A DNA stretch of 64,000 nt from Streptomyces sp. NBC_00490 (GTDB lineage Bacteria; Actinomycetota; Actinomycetes; Streptomycetales; Streptomycetaceae): contig NZ_CP107869.1 of assembly GCF_036013645.1 (NCBI RefSeq), forward strand, positions 9,424,001 through 9,488,000, in the 5' to 3' direction. A program made the translations under genes and the position numbers. Below, one piece after another: positions 19,905 to 29,028 of the stretch (position 1 is the stretch's first letter; every line of letters begins with the position of its first letter). Below the pieces are notes generated by a model. The model was given only the letters and a program-made list of their open reading frames with translations. It had not been told where the DNA came from and made no database searches.

Positions 19905-20767
19905 GCGTTCTTGCCTTCCTCGATCACGCGCCCGGCATAGAGAGCCGCGGCCATCCGCATCCCCTCGGACCAGGCCACCGGTCCCACCTCCCGCAGCGGC
20001 AGGGCACGCCCGTCCTGGTCCTGCCAGGTGAGGCTGCCGGTCTCCACCGTGTCCTCCCAGTACGGCTCACCGATCCACACGCAGGCCTCCACGGTGCGCC
20101 CGCCGTCGCGGACCCGAGCGGTGGAGTAGCCCCCGGAGACGCGGTAGCCCAGCGAACTCGCCCGAGCGGCGAGGGCGAAGCGGGAACGGAACGAGCCGCC
20201 CGTGAACTCCCGTATCTCGGTGGCCTTGGGGTCGAGGTCGTCGGGTTGCCGCCAGGTCGCCCGGTGGATCTGCTCGACGCGCTGGACAATGCCCAGCTCC
20301 GCCGCGAACTCCCGGATGTCGTCGAGGTCCGGGAGCAGCACCGGGTGCGGCAGGGTGACCGTGCGCGGCGACAGCCGTACCGTCTCGCCGTCCAGGTTCA
20401 CCACCCGCAGCTCGCCGTCCTCGGTGGCCCCCCGCAGGAATCCGACCTCCTCCGGGTCGTCGCCCACCACGGCCATGTCACGCAGCGCGGACTGCCAGGC
20501 CTCGTCCGGCCACACCCGGGCCAGCAGGCCGGTGGGCACGGGCAGCGACGACACCATCCAGGAGTCGACCTGTGCGACACATGCCGCGGCGTGCCGATCC
20601 AGCCATTCGGCGAAGCGCCGCAGCCGGTCCACCTCCGGGTGGTCGCGCAGCGCACGCGGCAGTGATTTCAACTGCCGCCCCGCCGACCGGCCCGAGGTGG
20701 CACGCGCTGCCACCCGTCCTTCCACCAGGGCGACTTCATACCCGTCACCCGCCGAGAGCCAACCCAC
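19901..20767 (-). CDS. DUF4132-domain protein (YehI/MolR-like)
   Basis: The 288-aa protein consists mainly of a DUF4132 region. Marks are the sequence GELRVVNLDGETVRLSPRTV, then LPHPVLLPDLDDIREFAAEL and IVQRVEQIHRATWRQP, as in the C-terminal half of E. coli YehI. The E. coli protein is about 1200 aa with a WGR domain; this one is far shorter and lacks WGR. The start is taken as the GTG at 20767, with GGAAGG about ten bases upstream and the typical N-terminus VGWLSAGDGYEVALVEG; the open frame runs on upstream to 20875 without a convincing start. It is the first gene of the cluster, and its stop overlaps the next start by 4 bp. Confidence 0.75.
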   Translation of the reverse strand: MGWLSAGDGYEVALVEGRVAARATSGRSAGRQLKSLPRALRDHPEVDRLRRFAEWLDRHAAACVAQVDSWMVSSLPVPTGLLARVWPDEAWQSALRDMAVVGDDPEEVGFLRGATEDGELRVVNLDGETVRLSPRTVTLPHPVLLPDLDDIREFAAELGIVQRVEQIHRATWRQPDDLDPKATEIREFTGGSFRSRFALAARASSLGYRVSGGYSTARVRDGGRTVEACVWIGEPYWEDTVETGSLTWQDQDGRALPLREVGPVAWSEGMRMAAALYAGRVIEEGKNA

Positions 20768-21099
20768 GAGTCCCCGCCTTCCGCACCAAGACAGCAAGAA
20801 GAAAGCACAGTTCAGCCGGGGATTTCCCGGCGCCAGTGCGACGATGTGAGGAACGTTAGCGGCGATCACTGACAATCGGCCCCCCGAGCCGATGCCTGGA
20901 CTCGGGGGGCGTCTGCGGAAAGGGCGGCGACCGCCTACGTCAGAGGTCCGCGCGCTGGGCGCTGAGCTGCACCGTCGCGGACGGGAGCGCGCTGTTTCAG
21001 CCAGTTCGCACGTGCATGAAGGTGCGTCTGAAGTGCTGTGCGGGCGGGGCCGGTTCGTGACGGCGTGTCATGCCGCCACGAACCGACCGGGCCGCGGTG
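20768..21099. other. Noncoding stretch upstream of the yeh-like cluster
   Basis: This 332-bp stretch should hold the promoter of the minus-strand cluster, but I see no convincing -35/-10 pair. It contains a short 6-bp hairpin (20815-20831) in what would be the leader and a longer terminator-like repeat at 20879-20910, listed separately. No protein-coding segment is visible. Confidence 0.6.
20879..20910 (-). terminator. Terminator-like inverted repeat after the DUF1996 gene
   Basis: A perfect 10-bp inverted repeat (GCCCCCCGAG and CTCGGGGGGC) flanks a 12-base loop. On the minus strand it lies about 190 bp past the stop of the DUF1996 gene and just before the yeh-like cluster, where it would separate the two transcription units. 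There is no U tract, as is common for actinomycete terminators. Confidence 0.5.
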
Positions 21100-23112
21100 T
21101 CACATGTAACGGCGCCTGGTGCGGCGCAGGAGAACGAAACCGGAGATGAGCAGGACCGCTCCGGCAGCGGCCGGCCACAACTGCGTTCCGGTCTCGGCGA
21201 GACTGCCGTTGCCGCCCTGCGGAGCGGGCTGGGCATCGGCCGGAGGCTGCGCCTCGACGCCGGTCGAGTTGCTCTCGGACGCGCTCGGCGTGCTGTCGTT
21301 GCGGGGGTACGACGTCGCCTCGGGGGACTGCGTGACGGGCTTCTCGGCGGTCGAGGGCGAGGTGTACGTCTTGGGCTCGTCCTCCGCGGGTGCGGTGCTC
21401 GCGTCACCGCTCGGTGCGTCGGCGGTCGGCGTCGGCTCTTCCTGCGGCTCGTCGTCGGATCCGCCGGGCTTCTCGGAACCGTTGTCGGAACCCGACCCCG
21501 GTTCCTGGCTCGCCCCGTTGTCGGAACCGTTGTCAGAGCCGTCGTCCGAGCCGTTGCCGTTGTCGCCGCCGTTGTCACCACCGTCGCCGTTGCCGGGCTC
21601 TTCGTCCGCGCCCGCTCCGCACTGGCGGCCGTCGTTGATGCAGCCGACCATCTCCCGCATCAGGCCCTCGTCGAAGACGTTGATGAAGTCACCGTGGTCA
21701 GTGACGGGCTTGTGCAGCTGCTCCGGGAACGAGTCCACGGCGAAGAGTGGAACGGTGCGGCCGCCATCCTGCAGGCTCGGCGCGTCGACGTCGTAGACGA
21801 TGCGCTGGACCAGCTGCGGGATGGCCTGGAAACCGGCCGGGCAGGAGCCGTCGGCCTGGGCGAACGCCACATGGGTGCGGTGGTTGGCGCTGTCGATGTT
21901 GCGACCGTCCCAGCAGCTCTGGAACTTGAAGGTGCGGACCACGTCACTGCCCTGGGGACAGACCGGGTACTTGTCCTTCAACTGGCGGTCCTCGAAACCG
22001 GTGCAGCTCCAGGACGCGTTGGCGTTGGTGGTGCCGTTGACGAACGCCTTGGCGTCGCCGGTGATGATGCGCAGCAGCCGCGGCATGGCCGTGACCTTGC
22101 TGCTCGGGCTGCCGACGAAGGTGAGGGTGACGTCCTTGGGCGTGACGATCTCACCCGCGTTGCCCTCGGTGCCGCCGCCGGGAGCGCCCGCGTCCTGCTC
22201 CTGCGTGCCGTTCTGCAGACGCAGGACCGGCCAGTAGTAGGAGGACTTGTCGCCCTGGTCGACGCAGCTGGTGCCGCCGTCGGCCAGTTCGTTGTCGTCG
22301 GCGAAGGCGTTGTTGGCCTGGTTGCCGATGTAGTCGTGGAAGTGGTGGGCGCCGTTGGACACGCCGGGCGCCACGATCACGTTGTCCGAGTTGAACAGGC
22401 CGTTCGCGTTCACGCCGCAGCTCGTGGCGAAGGTGCCACGGGAGGCGTCGGCTCCGGCGTTCGGGGCCTGTGCGGCGGGCGGTGCGGTGGTGATGTCGGC
22501 GAAGTCGGCGGCGACGGGGCCGTTGCCGGACTGGCCGCCGTTGCCCTGCTGCTGGCCGCCCTGGTCCTGACCGTCCTGCTCCTGGCCGCCTTCTTGACCC
22601 TGGTCGCCCTCGCCGTTCTGGCCGTCCTGGGATCCGTCCTGCCCGTCGGCCTGGTCGTCGGACTGGCGCAGCGTGCACGCCGCCAGCTCGTCGAGGCCCT
22701 CGGGGCGCTCCCCGGCGCGTTCGAGAGCGGCGGCGATGCGCTCGATCGTCGCGGCCCGGTTCTCCGCCAGCGGATCCATGATCCCGCTCGCGGCGGCCTC
22801 GTCACCCCGCACCGCGGGGTCCTGCACCTTCTGGTACGCCTCGGCTATCTGCTGATCCAGCTGGGCGAGCTCTTTGTCGACCTCTTCCCTCGCGTCGTCC
22901 GGCACGTTCGTCAAGGTGTCGCCCACGTCGGGGCAGTCGATCGTGCCCGCCTGCCAACCACCGTCGGTCGTCTGGCTCGTGTCGGGGCTGCCTTCGGTCG
23001 CGGAGGCGTACACATTCACCGCCACCAGGCCACCACCCCCCAACATCAGAGCTACGGCTGCGAAGGTCGCACGTCGTGCACCTGTTGGGCGTCTGCGATT
23101 ACTGCGTCCCAC
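21100..23112 (-). CDS. Secreted DUF1996 protein with sortase-type wall anchor
   Basis: The 670-aa product has an N-terminal Arg-rich signal segment (ATFAAVALMLGGGGLVAVNV), a helical region, a Gln/Gly/Asp-rich linker (about 165-215), a DUF1996 domain from about residue 240 to 490 starting near GVSNGAHHFHDYIGNQ, then a long Asp/Gly/Ser/Pro/Thr-rich stalk and a C-terminal LAETG motif (638-642), a hydrophobic helix and an Arg tail. LAxTG is the motif cut by class E sortases in Streptomyces, so the protein should be joined to the cell wall. The GTG at 23112 is preferred because GGAG lies eight bases before it; the open frame continues to 23199. The Ser/Thr/Pro stalk is a plausible target for O-mannosylation. 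Confidence 0.88.
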   Translation of the reverse strand: MGRSNRRRPTGARRATFAAVALMLGGGGLVAVNVYASATEGSPDTSQTTDGGWQAGTIDCPDVGDTLTNVPDDAREEVDKELAQLDQQIAEAYQKVQDPAVRGDEAAASGIMDPLAENRAATIERIAAALERAGERPEGLDELAACTLRQSDDQADGQDGSQDGQNGEGDQGQEGGQEQDGQDQGGQQQGNGGQSGNGPVAADFADITTAPPAAQAPNAGADASRGTFATSCGVNANGLFNSDNVIVAPGVSNGAHHFHDYIGNQANNAFADDNELADGGTSCVDQGDKSSYYWPVLRLQNGTQEQDAGAPGGGTEGNAGEIVTPKDVTLTFVGSPSSKVTAMPRLLRIITGDAKAFVNGTTNANASWSCTGFEDRQLKDKYPVCPQGSDVVRTFKFQSCWDGRNIDSANHRTHVAFAQADGSCPAGFQAIPQLVQRIVYDVDAPSLQDGGRTVPLFAVDSFPEQLHKPVTDHGDFINVFDEGLMREMVGCINDGRQCGAGADEEPGNGDGGDNGGDNGNGSDDGSDNGSDNGASQEPGSGSDNGSEKPGGSDDEPQEEPTPTADAPSGDASTAPAEDEPKTYTSPSTAEKPVTQSPEATSYPRNDSTPSASESNSTGVEAQPPADAQPAPQGGNGSLAETGTQLWPAAAGAVLLISGFVLLRRTRRRYM

Positions 23113-23274
23113 GGAAGTACTCCTGCGCCTGTCGTCCGTCCCGGCATATAAAGCCCCCCGGCCCCATACGGATGGTGAGTCCCGTCTGTTCAATCGCATC
23201 GGAAACTCACAGCACTTTGACAGGTGACGGGGGCGGCGGGGATGTCGGAGGCGCCGTCGTGGTGCCTTCGCGCG

Positions 23275-24084
23275 TCAGTCCCAGTCGGAGGAGGGTTGAT
23301 CGACACGGCCCCCCTTGTGGGGTGCGCGAACGTAGCCCTCGGCGCCATCGGGCAGGGCGGCCACACACGCGGACGAGCAGGCATTGACCAGGAGAGGCAG
23401 CACGTCCGTGGCCACCCGGAGCGAGATCCAGACCTGATGGAGGCCGCGCTGCCCGACCGGCCGTTCGCAGACACTGCAGTGGTGCACGGCGGTCGCTCCC
23501 CACCGCTTGGGGTCGAGGTCGGCCGTATCGGGCTCCGTGACGGAGTCCTGGGACGGCTGCAGACGGGGGAAAGGCGGCCGCAGCTTGTAGTTGCCGAACA
23601 GGGCGCGGGTGCTGACCGTGCTGGAGACGAGCCTGCGGCACCGGGTGATCTCGTACGGGAACCAGTGCAGCCGGTAAGAGGTGTACGGGGTGAACTCCTC
23701 CAGGCTGGTCATGGCCCCGATCTCGGGTGGAATCCGCACCAGGTTGCTGCCGTAGAGCATGAGGTGCCTGACCTCGGTGAGCGTGGCGATGCTCGGCGGC
23801 AGGGTGACGACCTGCCGTCGCTCCTCGGGGCTGAGTTCGACCAGGGGGCGGAACTCTTCGCGGCCGTCCGCGGCGGCCTCGTCGATGAGCTCCAGCAGGC
23901 GCTGCCAGCCCGGGGCGGAGGTGTCCTGACGTTCGCTGTGGAACCCGACCCTGGCGCGTGGGTGAGGCTTGGAGCCGTCGAAGCACGAGCAGCTGTCCGT
24001 GGAGGGCCCCGGCCCGCCTCGGCCCGGCGTCGACGTGTCGCCCCAGCGGTTCACATAGAGCGTCGGCTCTCTCTCGTCCGTCAT
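23275..24084 (-). CDS. Leucine-rich-repeat protein
   Basis: This 269-aa protein has two or three leucine-rich repeats at about residues 90-145, for example LPPSIATLTEVRHLMLYGSN and IPPEIGAMTSLEEF. The C-terminal part has Cys-containing motifs (HHCSVCERPVGQRG and later NACSSACVAALP) that could bind zinc. No signal peptide or membrane segment is seen. I chose the ATG at 24084 (MTDEREPTLYVNRWG) because the upstream in-frame residues look unlike protein. LRR proteins of this kind usually mediate protein contacts; no partner is evident. Confidence 0.8.
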   Translation of the reverse strand: MTDEREPTLYVNRWGDTSTPGRGGPGPSTDSCSCFDGSKPHPRARVGFHSERQDTSAPGWQRLLELIDEAAADGREEFRPLVELSPEERRQVVTLPPSIATLTEVRHLMLYGSNLVRIPPEIGAMTSLEEFTPYTSYRLHWFPYEITRCRRLVSSTVSTRALFGNYKLRPPFPRLQPSQDSVTEPDTADLDPKRWGATAVHHCSVCERPVGQRGLHQVWISLRVATDVLPLLVNACSSACVAALPDGAEGYVRAPHKGGRVDQPSSDWD

Positions 24085-24141
24085 GGCGCCAACATACGAG
24101 GGACCCCGCGGGCCCACCCAACGATTACCGGGCCCGTACGG

Positions 24142-24636
24142 TCAGCAGGTGCCCTGGCGCGGGCCTTCGACCGACTCACGCCACGGGCCCTCCGGCATCA
24201 AGTCGCCGAGCACGGACAACAATTGCGGCGGCTCGACCGGCTCCGGCTGCGAGTCCAGATCCGACCATGCGATCCAGGCATGAGTGTCCAGACTGGCCGC
24301 CTCGTCGGGGAGCAGACCGGTCCGTACGAGTGGTGGCCGCTCCTCGGCGTACTGCGCGAGAAAGAAGAGTTCCGTGCCGGTGTACCGCTTGCCGTTCCAC
24401 CGCACATCACGGTCGACCGGCAACGACCGGTCAAGCACGGCAGCCGGGTCGAGGCCGGTTTCCTCGGCCAGTTCGCGACGCGCAGCCGCCAGTGGGGTCT
24501 CGCCCGGCTCGATGCCGCCACCGGGCGGCTCCCAGAGAAGTCTCCCGTCGAACGGATCACGCCAGCGCAGAAGAAGCACGCGATGGGCGGCGTCAAGACA
24601 GATGACCCGGGCGGCGGATCGATGTGATGTCCCCAC
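24142..24636 (-). CDS. Nudix hydrolase
   Basis: The 164-aa protein has a complete Nudix box, GGIEPGETPLAAARRELAEE followed by TGL, matching GX5EX7REUXEEXGU, with the glutamates that bind magnesium. Nudix enzymes cleave nucleoside diphosphates linked to another group. The substrate cannot be told from the sequence. The start is the GTG at 24636, which has only a weak AGGG upstream. The gene is 58 bp upstream-facing of the LRR gene on the same strand and may be cotranscribed with it. Confidence 0.9.
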   Translation of the reverse strand: MGTSHRSAARVICLDAAHRVLLLRWRDPFDGRLLWEPPGGGIEPGETPLAAARRELAEETGLDPAAVLDRSLPVDRDVRWNGKRYTGTELFFLAQYAEERPPLVRTGLLPDEAASLDTHAWIAWSDLDSQPEPVEPPQLLSVLGDLMPEGPWRESVEGPRQGTC

Positions 24637-24730
24637 CGCCCTGACGTTATGCGGTGCTCGAAACGCCGTTCAAGGCCTGGGCCACCCGTCACCACCCGCT
24701 CCGCCTCGACCGCGACTCACGGGTATGGGC

Positions 24731-25309
24731 TCAGACATGCAAGGTGGGCCGGTAGACGAGCTCCTGGATGTGGCTGTCGAGCGTCCGGTGCTCGATGAGT
24801 TCGAGGTCGAAGTCGGCCGCCCCCTGGAAGATCGCGTCCGCCCCGGTCTGACCGGTGATCACGGGGAAGAGGGTCACCTGGACCCGGTCGACGAGACCGG
24901 CGGCCATCAGTGCCCGGTTCATCGACAGGCTGCCGTGCGAGCGCAACGGCACCTCGGACTCTTCCTTGAGCCGGGCGACGACGTCGACGGCGTCACCGCT
25001 CGCGACATTCGCGTCCGGCCAGTCGAGGGGGCCTTCCAGGGTGGTCGACACCACCGTGGCGGGCAGGTTCCTCATGCGCGTCACCCATGGGTCACGCACG
25101 TCGGACTCCTCGGTGCTCGCGGCCAGCATGCGCGCGAACGCCTGATACGTGTTCGCTCCGAACACCATCCGCTGCTCCTCGCTGTACAGGGCGAGGCGGT
25201 GGTCGAGGAGTTCGGGGCCCTGCTTGCCCCAGTAGCCGGTCCAGTTGCCGCCGGCGGCGCCGTAGCCGTCGAGGCTGGAGAAGACGTCGAAGGTGTAGGT
25301 AGCGGTCAC
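24731..25309 (-). CDS. DHFR/RibD-fold reductase family protein
   Basis: A 192-aa protein of the dihydrofolate reductase-like (RibD C-terminal) family, which binds NADPH. Marks are the N-terminal TFDVFSSLDGYGA, the segment RMVFGANTYQAFARM, and SHGSLSMNRALMAAGLVDRV ahead of LFPVITGQTG. Such proteins rarely have a proven substrate. The GTG at 25309 is set by AAGGAG seven bases upstream; the frame runs open to 25417 but without a better start. The MFS gene ends 71 bp upstream on the same strand, so the two may form an operon. Confidence 0.85.
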   Translation of the reverse strand: MTATYTFDVFSSLDGYGAAGGNWTGYWGKQGPELLDHRLALYSEEQRMVFGANTYQAFARMLAASTEESDVRDPWVTRMRNLPATVVSTTLEGPLDWPDANVASGDAVDVVARLKEESEVPLRSHGSLSMNRALMAAGLVDRVQVTLFPVITGQTGADAIFQGAADFDLELIEHRTLDSHIQELVYRPTLHV

Positions 25310-25379
25310 GATGCTCTCCTTGAGGACGGGGTGCGATTGATCGTGTGTCGGGGATGGAGACCGGAGATCACGGCGAGAC

Positions 25380-26609
25380 TCATCGCTCTTGAACCGTTCC
25401 CCTGCCCTGGGCGCCACCCTTGGCCTGATCGAGTGATCGAGGCAAGGTGTTCCGGCCGGCCGCGATCACCCCGCGCAAGGGGAACGCGATCAGCAGCGCG
25501 ACAGCGACCATGAGTCCGCTCGACCACGGCGGTCCGAGAACCCCGGCCGGACTGCTGAGCGTGGATGCGGCGATGAGGGGTCCGACGGTGGCGCCGACGT
25601 TGAGTGCCGCCGTCGCGTACGAGCCGGCCATGGTGGGGGCTCCCGCAGCCTCGTAGAGGACCCGTGTGATCAGAGTGCTGCCCAGCGCGAACGACAAGGC
25701 GCCCTGTACGAACACGAGGGTGAGCAGGGCGACCGGCTCGTCGGCCAGTACCGCCAGGGCAGGCCAGCCGATGAGCAGCAGCGGACCACCGACCGCGATG
25801 ACCGAGCCGGGCTGCCGGTCGGACAGACGGCCGGCGACCGTGACCCCGGCGAAGGAGCCGAGGCCGAAGAGGACCAGGGCGACGGACACCCACAGGTCAC
25901 TCAGCCCGGCGGAGTCGGTCACGACGGGTGCCAGGAAGGTGAAGCCGGCGAAGGTCGCCGCGTTCACCAGTGCGCCGAGCAGCATCACCAGAATCAACCT
26001 CGGCTGTGCGAGGAGGGCGAGTTCCGTACGCAAGGCTGGGCCGCCGCTCGCCCCACCATTCTCTCGTCCCCTCGGGGTCCCTTTCAGGATGCCGATGGCT
26101 GCGGGCAGGCAGAGGGCGGCGACCGCCCAGAACGTGGCTCGCCAGCCGAGCAGCGTGCCGAGTACCGACCCACCGGGGACACCGGCGATCGTGGCCACCG
26201 TCGTGCCCGACAGCAGCACGGCCAGTGCGCGTCCCTTCTTGTCGGGTGGGACGAGCGTGGCGGCGGTCGTCAGCGCGACGGCGAGGAACCCTGCGTTCGC
26301 GAGCGCGGCGACGACCCGGGTGGTGAACAGGACCGGGAAGCTCGTGGTGACGGCGCCCACGGCGTGAGCTGCCGCGAAGGTGAGGACGAAACTGAGAAGA
26401 GTGGAGCGCCTGGGCCAGGTGCGGGCAAGCGTGGCGACAAGAGGGGCGCCGACGACCATGCCGATGGCGAAGGCGGAGGTGAGTACGCCTGCCGTGGCGA
26501 CGCTGATATCGAGATCCGACGCGATGTCCGGCAAGAGGCCGGCGAGCATGAACTCCGAGGTGCCCATGGCGAAGACCGCCACGGCAAGCAGATACAGGGG
26601 GAGTGGCAT
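25380..26609 (-). CDS. MFS drug-efflux permease (DHA1 type)
   Basis: The 409-aa membrane protein has twelve hydrophobic segments. The N-terminus (LYLLAVAVFAMGTSEFMLAG, then LLPDIASDLDISVATAGVL) and the motif GRALAVLLSGTTVATIAGVP are typical of the chloramphenicol-efflux and sugar-efflux branch of the 12-helix MFS. It is likely a proton-coupled exporter, and a role against phenicol-type drugs is possible but unproven. ATG 26609 is chosen since GGAG precedes it at a good distance; the extra 13 residues up to 26648 would add a charged start. The reductase gene follows after 71 bp. Confidence 0.88.
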   Translation of the reverse strand: MPLPLYLLAVAVFAMGTSEFMLAGLLPDIASDLDISVATAGVLTSAFAIGMVVGAPLVATLARTWPRRSTLLSFVLTFAAAHAVGAVTTSFPVLFTTRVVAALANAGFLAVALTTAATLVPPDKKGRALAVLLSGTTVATIAGVPGGSVLGTLLGWRATFWAVAALCLPAAIGILKGTPRGRENGGASGGPALRTELALLAQPRLILVMLLGALVNAATFAGFTFLAPVVTDSAGLSDLWVSVALVLFGLGSFAGVTVAGRLSDRQPGSVIAVGGPLLLIGWPALAVLADEPVALLTLVFVQGALSFALGSTLITRVLYEAAGAPTMAGSYATAALNVGATVGPLIAASTLSSPAGVLGPPWSSGLMVAVALLIAFPLRGVIAAGRNTLPRSLDQAKGGAQGRGTVQER

Positions 26610-26816
26610 CGAGTGGCTCCGAGGTGAGGACAAGCACGAGAGGGGCATCTCGTCACCGCGGCCGGCCCTCAGGAGCGCTCGCGTCCCACCGCGGGACGCG
26701 GTGCGACGGCAGGGCTATGAGCTCAGTGGTTCAGGGGGCTGACGGCGTGACCGAAAGCCCCCACCGTGTCTGACTCAGGACTCGACATGGCCCGCACGCT
26801 ACTCGACCGATGCCGG

Positions 26817-28472
26817 TCAGGGCACCTCGGTTTCAGCGGAAGCGGACCCAGTCGCACGCGGCAGGATCTGGACGGTGTCGCCGACGGCTCGCTCGCCGGT
26901 CGCGTCCGACGGCACGTTGACCAGGGCTCCGTCGACGGCCATCGCGCTGGAGCCGCCGCCGTCGAGGTTGAGGGCCTGGACGGCGCCTAGGGTGCGCATG
27001 AACCGCGCGGCCTCGGCGAGTGTGAAACCTTCGCTGACGCCGGGCTGCCGTCCGTCGACGGTCACCAGCAGCAGCCTGCCCTGCCGGTCGACGCCGGCCA
27101 GCGTGCGGGGCTGGCGGACGTTGGACCAGGCGAACCCGAAGGAGAGGTCGAGCGGGTCCAGCGTGCCCTCGGTAGCGGCGTCGATGTGGATGCGGCCGTT
27201 CTCGACGAGGGTGGGTGCCGCGCTGACGACGTCGTCGTCGGGACCGAGGCGCAACTGCCGTCCCGCGGCGTCCCGCACGAGCTCGCGCAGGTGCAGCCGT
27301 CGGCCCACCTCGGCGTTCTCGGTCAGCCAGGCGGCCGCTGCCCCGGTGCCCTGGAGGACGGAGCCCTCGGCGGGCACGGAACCGCCCCGGTCGCCACGGG
27401 AGACGACGACATCGTGCTCGTCCAACACGACCTGGACACCGGCGCCCGTGGGCAGCGGCGCCCCGAACGACTCGGTGAACTTCACCAGGTCGTCCGGCAG
27501 GGAACACGTGAGGTCCTGCCGGGGCAGTTCGGTGGGTACGGCGCCGGGACGGCCGCAGTTGCGCACCTTGCCCGGCACCCGATTGATGCCCTGCACCGCG
27601 TGGACGGCGGAACCGGCGCGCACGGTGACGGTGGTGGACAGATCCGCGACACGCACGTGCCGACCTCCGTCCTCGAGAACCAGCGCGGCGCGCGAGCCGA
27701 CCGCCATCGACTGCAACTCGCCGTCCACCACCGACAGTCCGGCGGTCGTGCCCTGTACGCCGTCTGCATCGGAAGTGACGAAGAATCCGCCGTTGACACC
27801 CACCAGGGACCCCAGCCGAGCGGCCACTGCCGAGGTCTTCTCGCGGTCGGCCGTATTGCCGCCGTCACTGACCTCGACGGTGCCCCGCAGCCGGCCCGGA
27901 TCGATCACGGCCACGTGGATGCGCTCCGCGTCGGCGCGCTGCCGCCCGTCGTACCCCGTCCACTCCACGGACGTACGGAAACCAGCCGCCGACACCGCCG
28001 AGTTGAGCGTACGGGCCTCGGCCTGGGTGCCGTACTGACCGACCCTGACCTGCCACCCCATCGTGCCGCGCGGGGTGTCCGCATACGCGTCCCAGGTCAC
28101 CCGCTCCAGGCGCGGCGCGAATCCGTCCGCCCGCAACTTCTCGGCGGTGGTGTCGGCCCAGGACCGGTCACCGAGCGGCGCCCATGTGGCCGCCCCGGTC
28201 AGGCGGTTGACCGCGGGCGCCTGAACCGTGACCGTCCAGACGCCGACGGCCTCCGGGGCGCTCAACACCCCGGTACGGACCTCGACTCCGGGCGCCACGT
28301 ACTGCGTGGTCCACGAGATGGCACCATCGCCGACCGAACTGTCCCGCTCGCTTGCGGCCGCCGGTGGAGCGAACGCGATCAGGGCGAGCGCGGTCCCCAG
28401 CGCGAAGCTGCGTACGGTCCTGTGTTGTCCACGGTGTGCTGTGCGTCCGGGTGTCTCGGCAATCACAGACAT
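26817..28472 (-). CDS. Secreted phosphodiester glycosidase (NAGPA-domain) protein with SPOR-like segment
   Basis: This 551-aa protein has a signal peptide (SFALGTALALIAFAPPAAAS), a SPOR-like repeat at about residues 125-175 (MGWQVRVGQYGTQAEARTL), and a phosphodiester glycosidase domain over the remainder, with VGVNGGFFVTSDADGVQGTT, and near the end LNLDGGGSSAMAVDG. NAGPA-like enzymes remove N-acetylglucosamine from phosphodiester links; bacterial ones are thought to act on exopolysaccharide or teichoic acid. The ATG at 28472 is supported by AGGAGAGGT just upstream. It stands alone with no obvious operon partner. Confidence 0.85.
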   Translation of the reverse strand: MSVIAETPGRTAHRGQHRTVRSFALGTALALIAFAPPAAASERDSSVGDGAISWTTQYVAPGVEVRTGVLSAPEAVGVWTVTVQAPAVNRLTGAATWAPLGDRSWADTTAEKLRADGFAPRLERVTWDAYADTPRGTMGWQVRVGQYGTQAEARTLNSAVSAAGFRTSVEWTGYDGRQRADAERIHVAVIDPGRLRGTVEVSDGGNTADREKTSAVAARLGSLVGVNGGFFVTSDADGVQGTTAGLSVVDGELQSMAVGSRAALVLEDGGRHVRVADLSTTVTVRAGSAVHAVQGINRVPGKVRNCGRPGAVPTELPRQDLTCSLPDDLVKFTESFGAPLPTGAGVQVVLDEHDVVVSRGDRGGSVPAEGSVLQGTGAAAAWLTENAEVGRRLHLRELVRDAAGRQLRLGPDDDVVSAAPTLVENGRIHIDAATEGTLDPLDLSFGFAWSNVRQPRTLAGVDRQGRLLLVTVDGRQPGVSEGFTLAEAARFMRTLGAVQALNLDGGGSSAMAVDGALVNVPSDATGERAVGDTVQILPRATGSASAETEVP

Positions 28473-28716
28473 ACCTCTCCTGACCTCTGGCCCGTGCGGT
28501 GGGCGACGGCACCTGGGCACCGCACCCGTCATCACAGTTCCGCGCGAAGGCCGTTGCGTGAAGACGCGGGCATGAGCAGGGAAAGCCTCGCTGATATCCG
28601 GGAGACCGAGAAGGACCGGATCGAGACGTCTCGCGTGCCTCGAGACAGGCCCCGGACGCAGGGTGTCGAGGGGTCACCTGTGGCGTCTCGGAGACGGTGC
28701 GGGCAGGGTGGGCGCC

Positions 28717-29028
28717 ATGAAAGAAGCTTCCGACCCCGGTCCTGCCGATGTGGGTCAGACATGGCCGACCGGTGCATTGCCGCCCGGCAGCCGGGTCACG
28801 GTGGTTCGCGCCTCGGACTGGGACGGCCCCTGGCAGGCCGAGTTTCCCGGAACGATCGACACCACCTGCGCGCCCGAGCCCAACGAACATGCCCAGGCGC
28901 TCAGTGGCGAGTTGCTGTACTGGGTCACCTTCGACACCCCGCAGTACGACAGCGACGGAGACGGCCCCTACCGCAAGGCCCAGATCTGGGGCCGGTATCT
29001 GAGGACCGGGCCCGCTGCCGACGCGTAG
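28717..29028 (+). CDS. Conserved small actinobacterial protein
   Basis: A 103-aa acidic, soluble protein with many Trp, Asp and Pro residues (VVRASDWDGPWQAEFPGTID and TFDTPQYDSDGDGPYRKAQI). I do not know its function; similar short proteins occur in many streptomycetes, sometimes labelled loosely after iron transport proteins, a label I cannot support. ATG 28717 follows GGGTGGG. It is the first gene on this side after a run of minus-strand genes. Confidence 0.65.
   Translation: MKEASDPGPADVGQTWPTGALPPGSRVTVVRASDWDGPWQAEFPGTIDTTCAPEPNEHAQALSGELLYWVTFDTPQYDSDGDGPYRKAQIWGRYLRTGPAADA

Noticed and set aside
17772..19940. 722-aa open frame on the plus strand
   Set aside because: Antisense of the 1634-aa gene, with no protein-like pattern and no ribosome site.
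21070..23151. 693-aa open frame on the plus strand
   Set aside because: Antisense of the DUF1996 gene; the Val/Leu/Gly-rich product comes from the Asp/Gly linker read backwards.
23207..24121. 304-aa minus frame overlapping the LRR gene
   Set aside because: The other frame carries leucine-rich repeats and a proper start; this one is Arg/Gly-rich noise.
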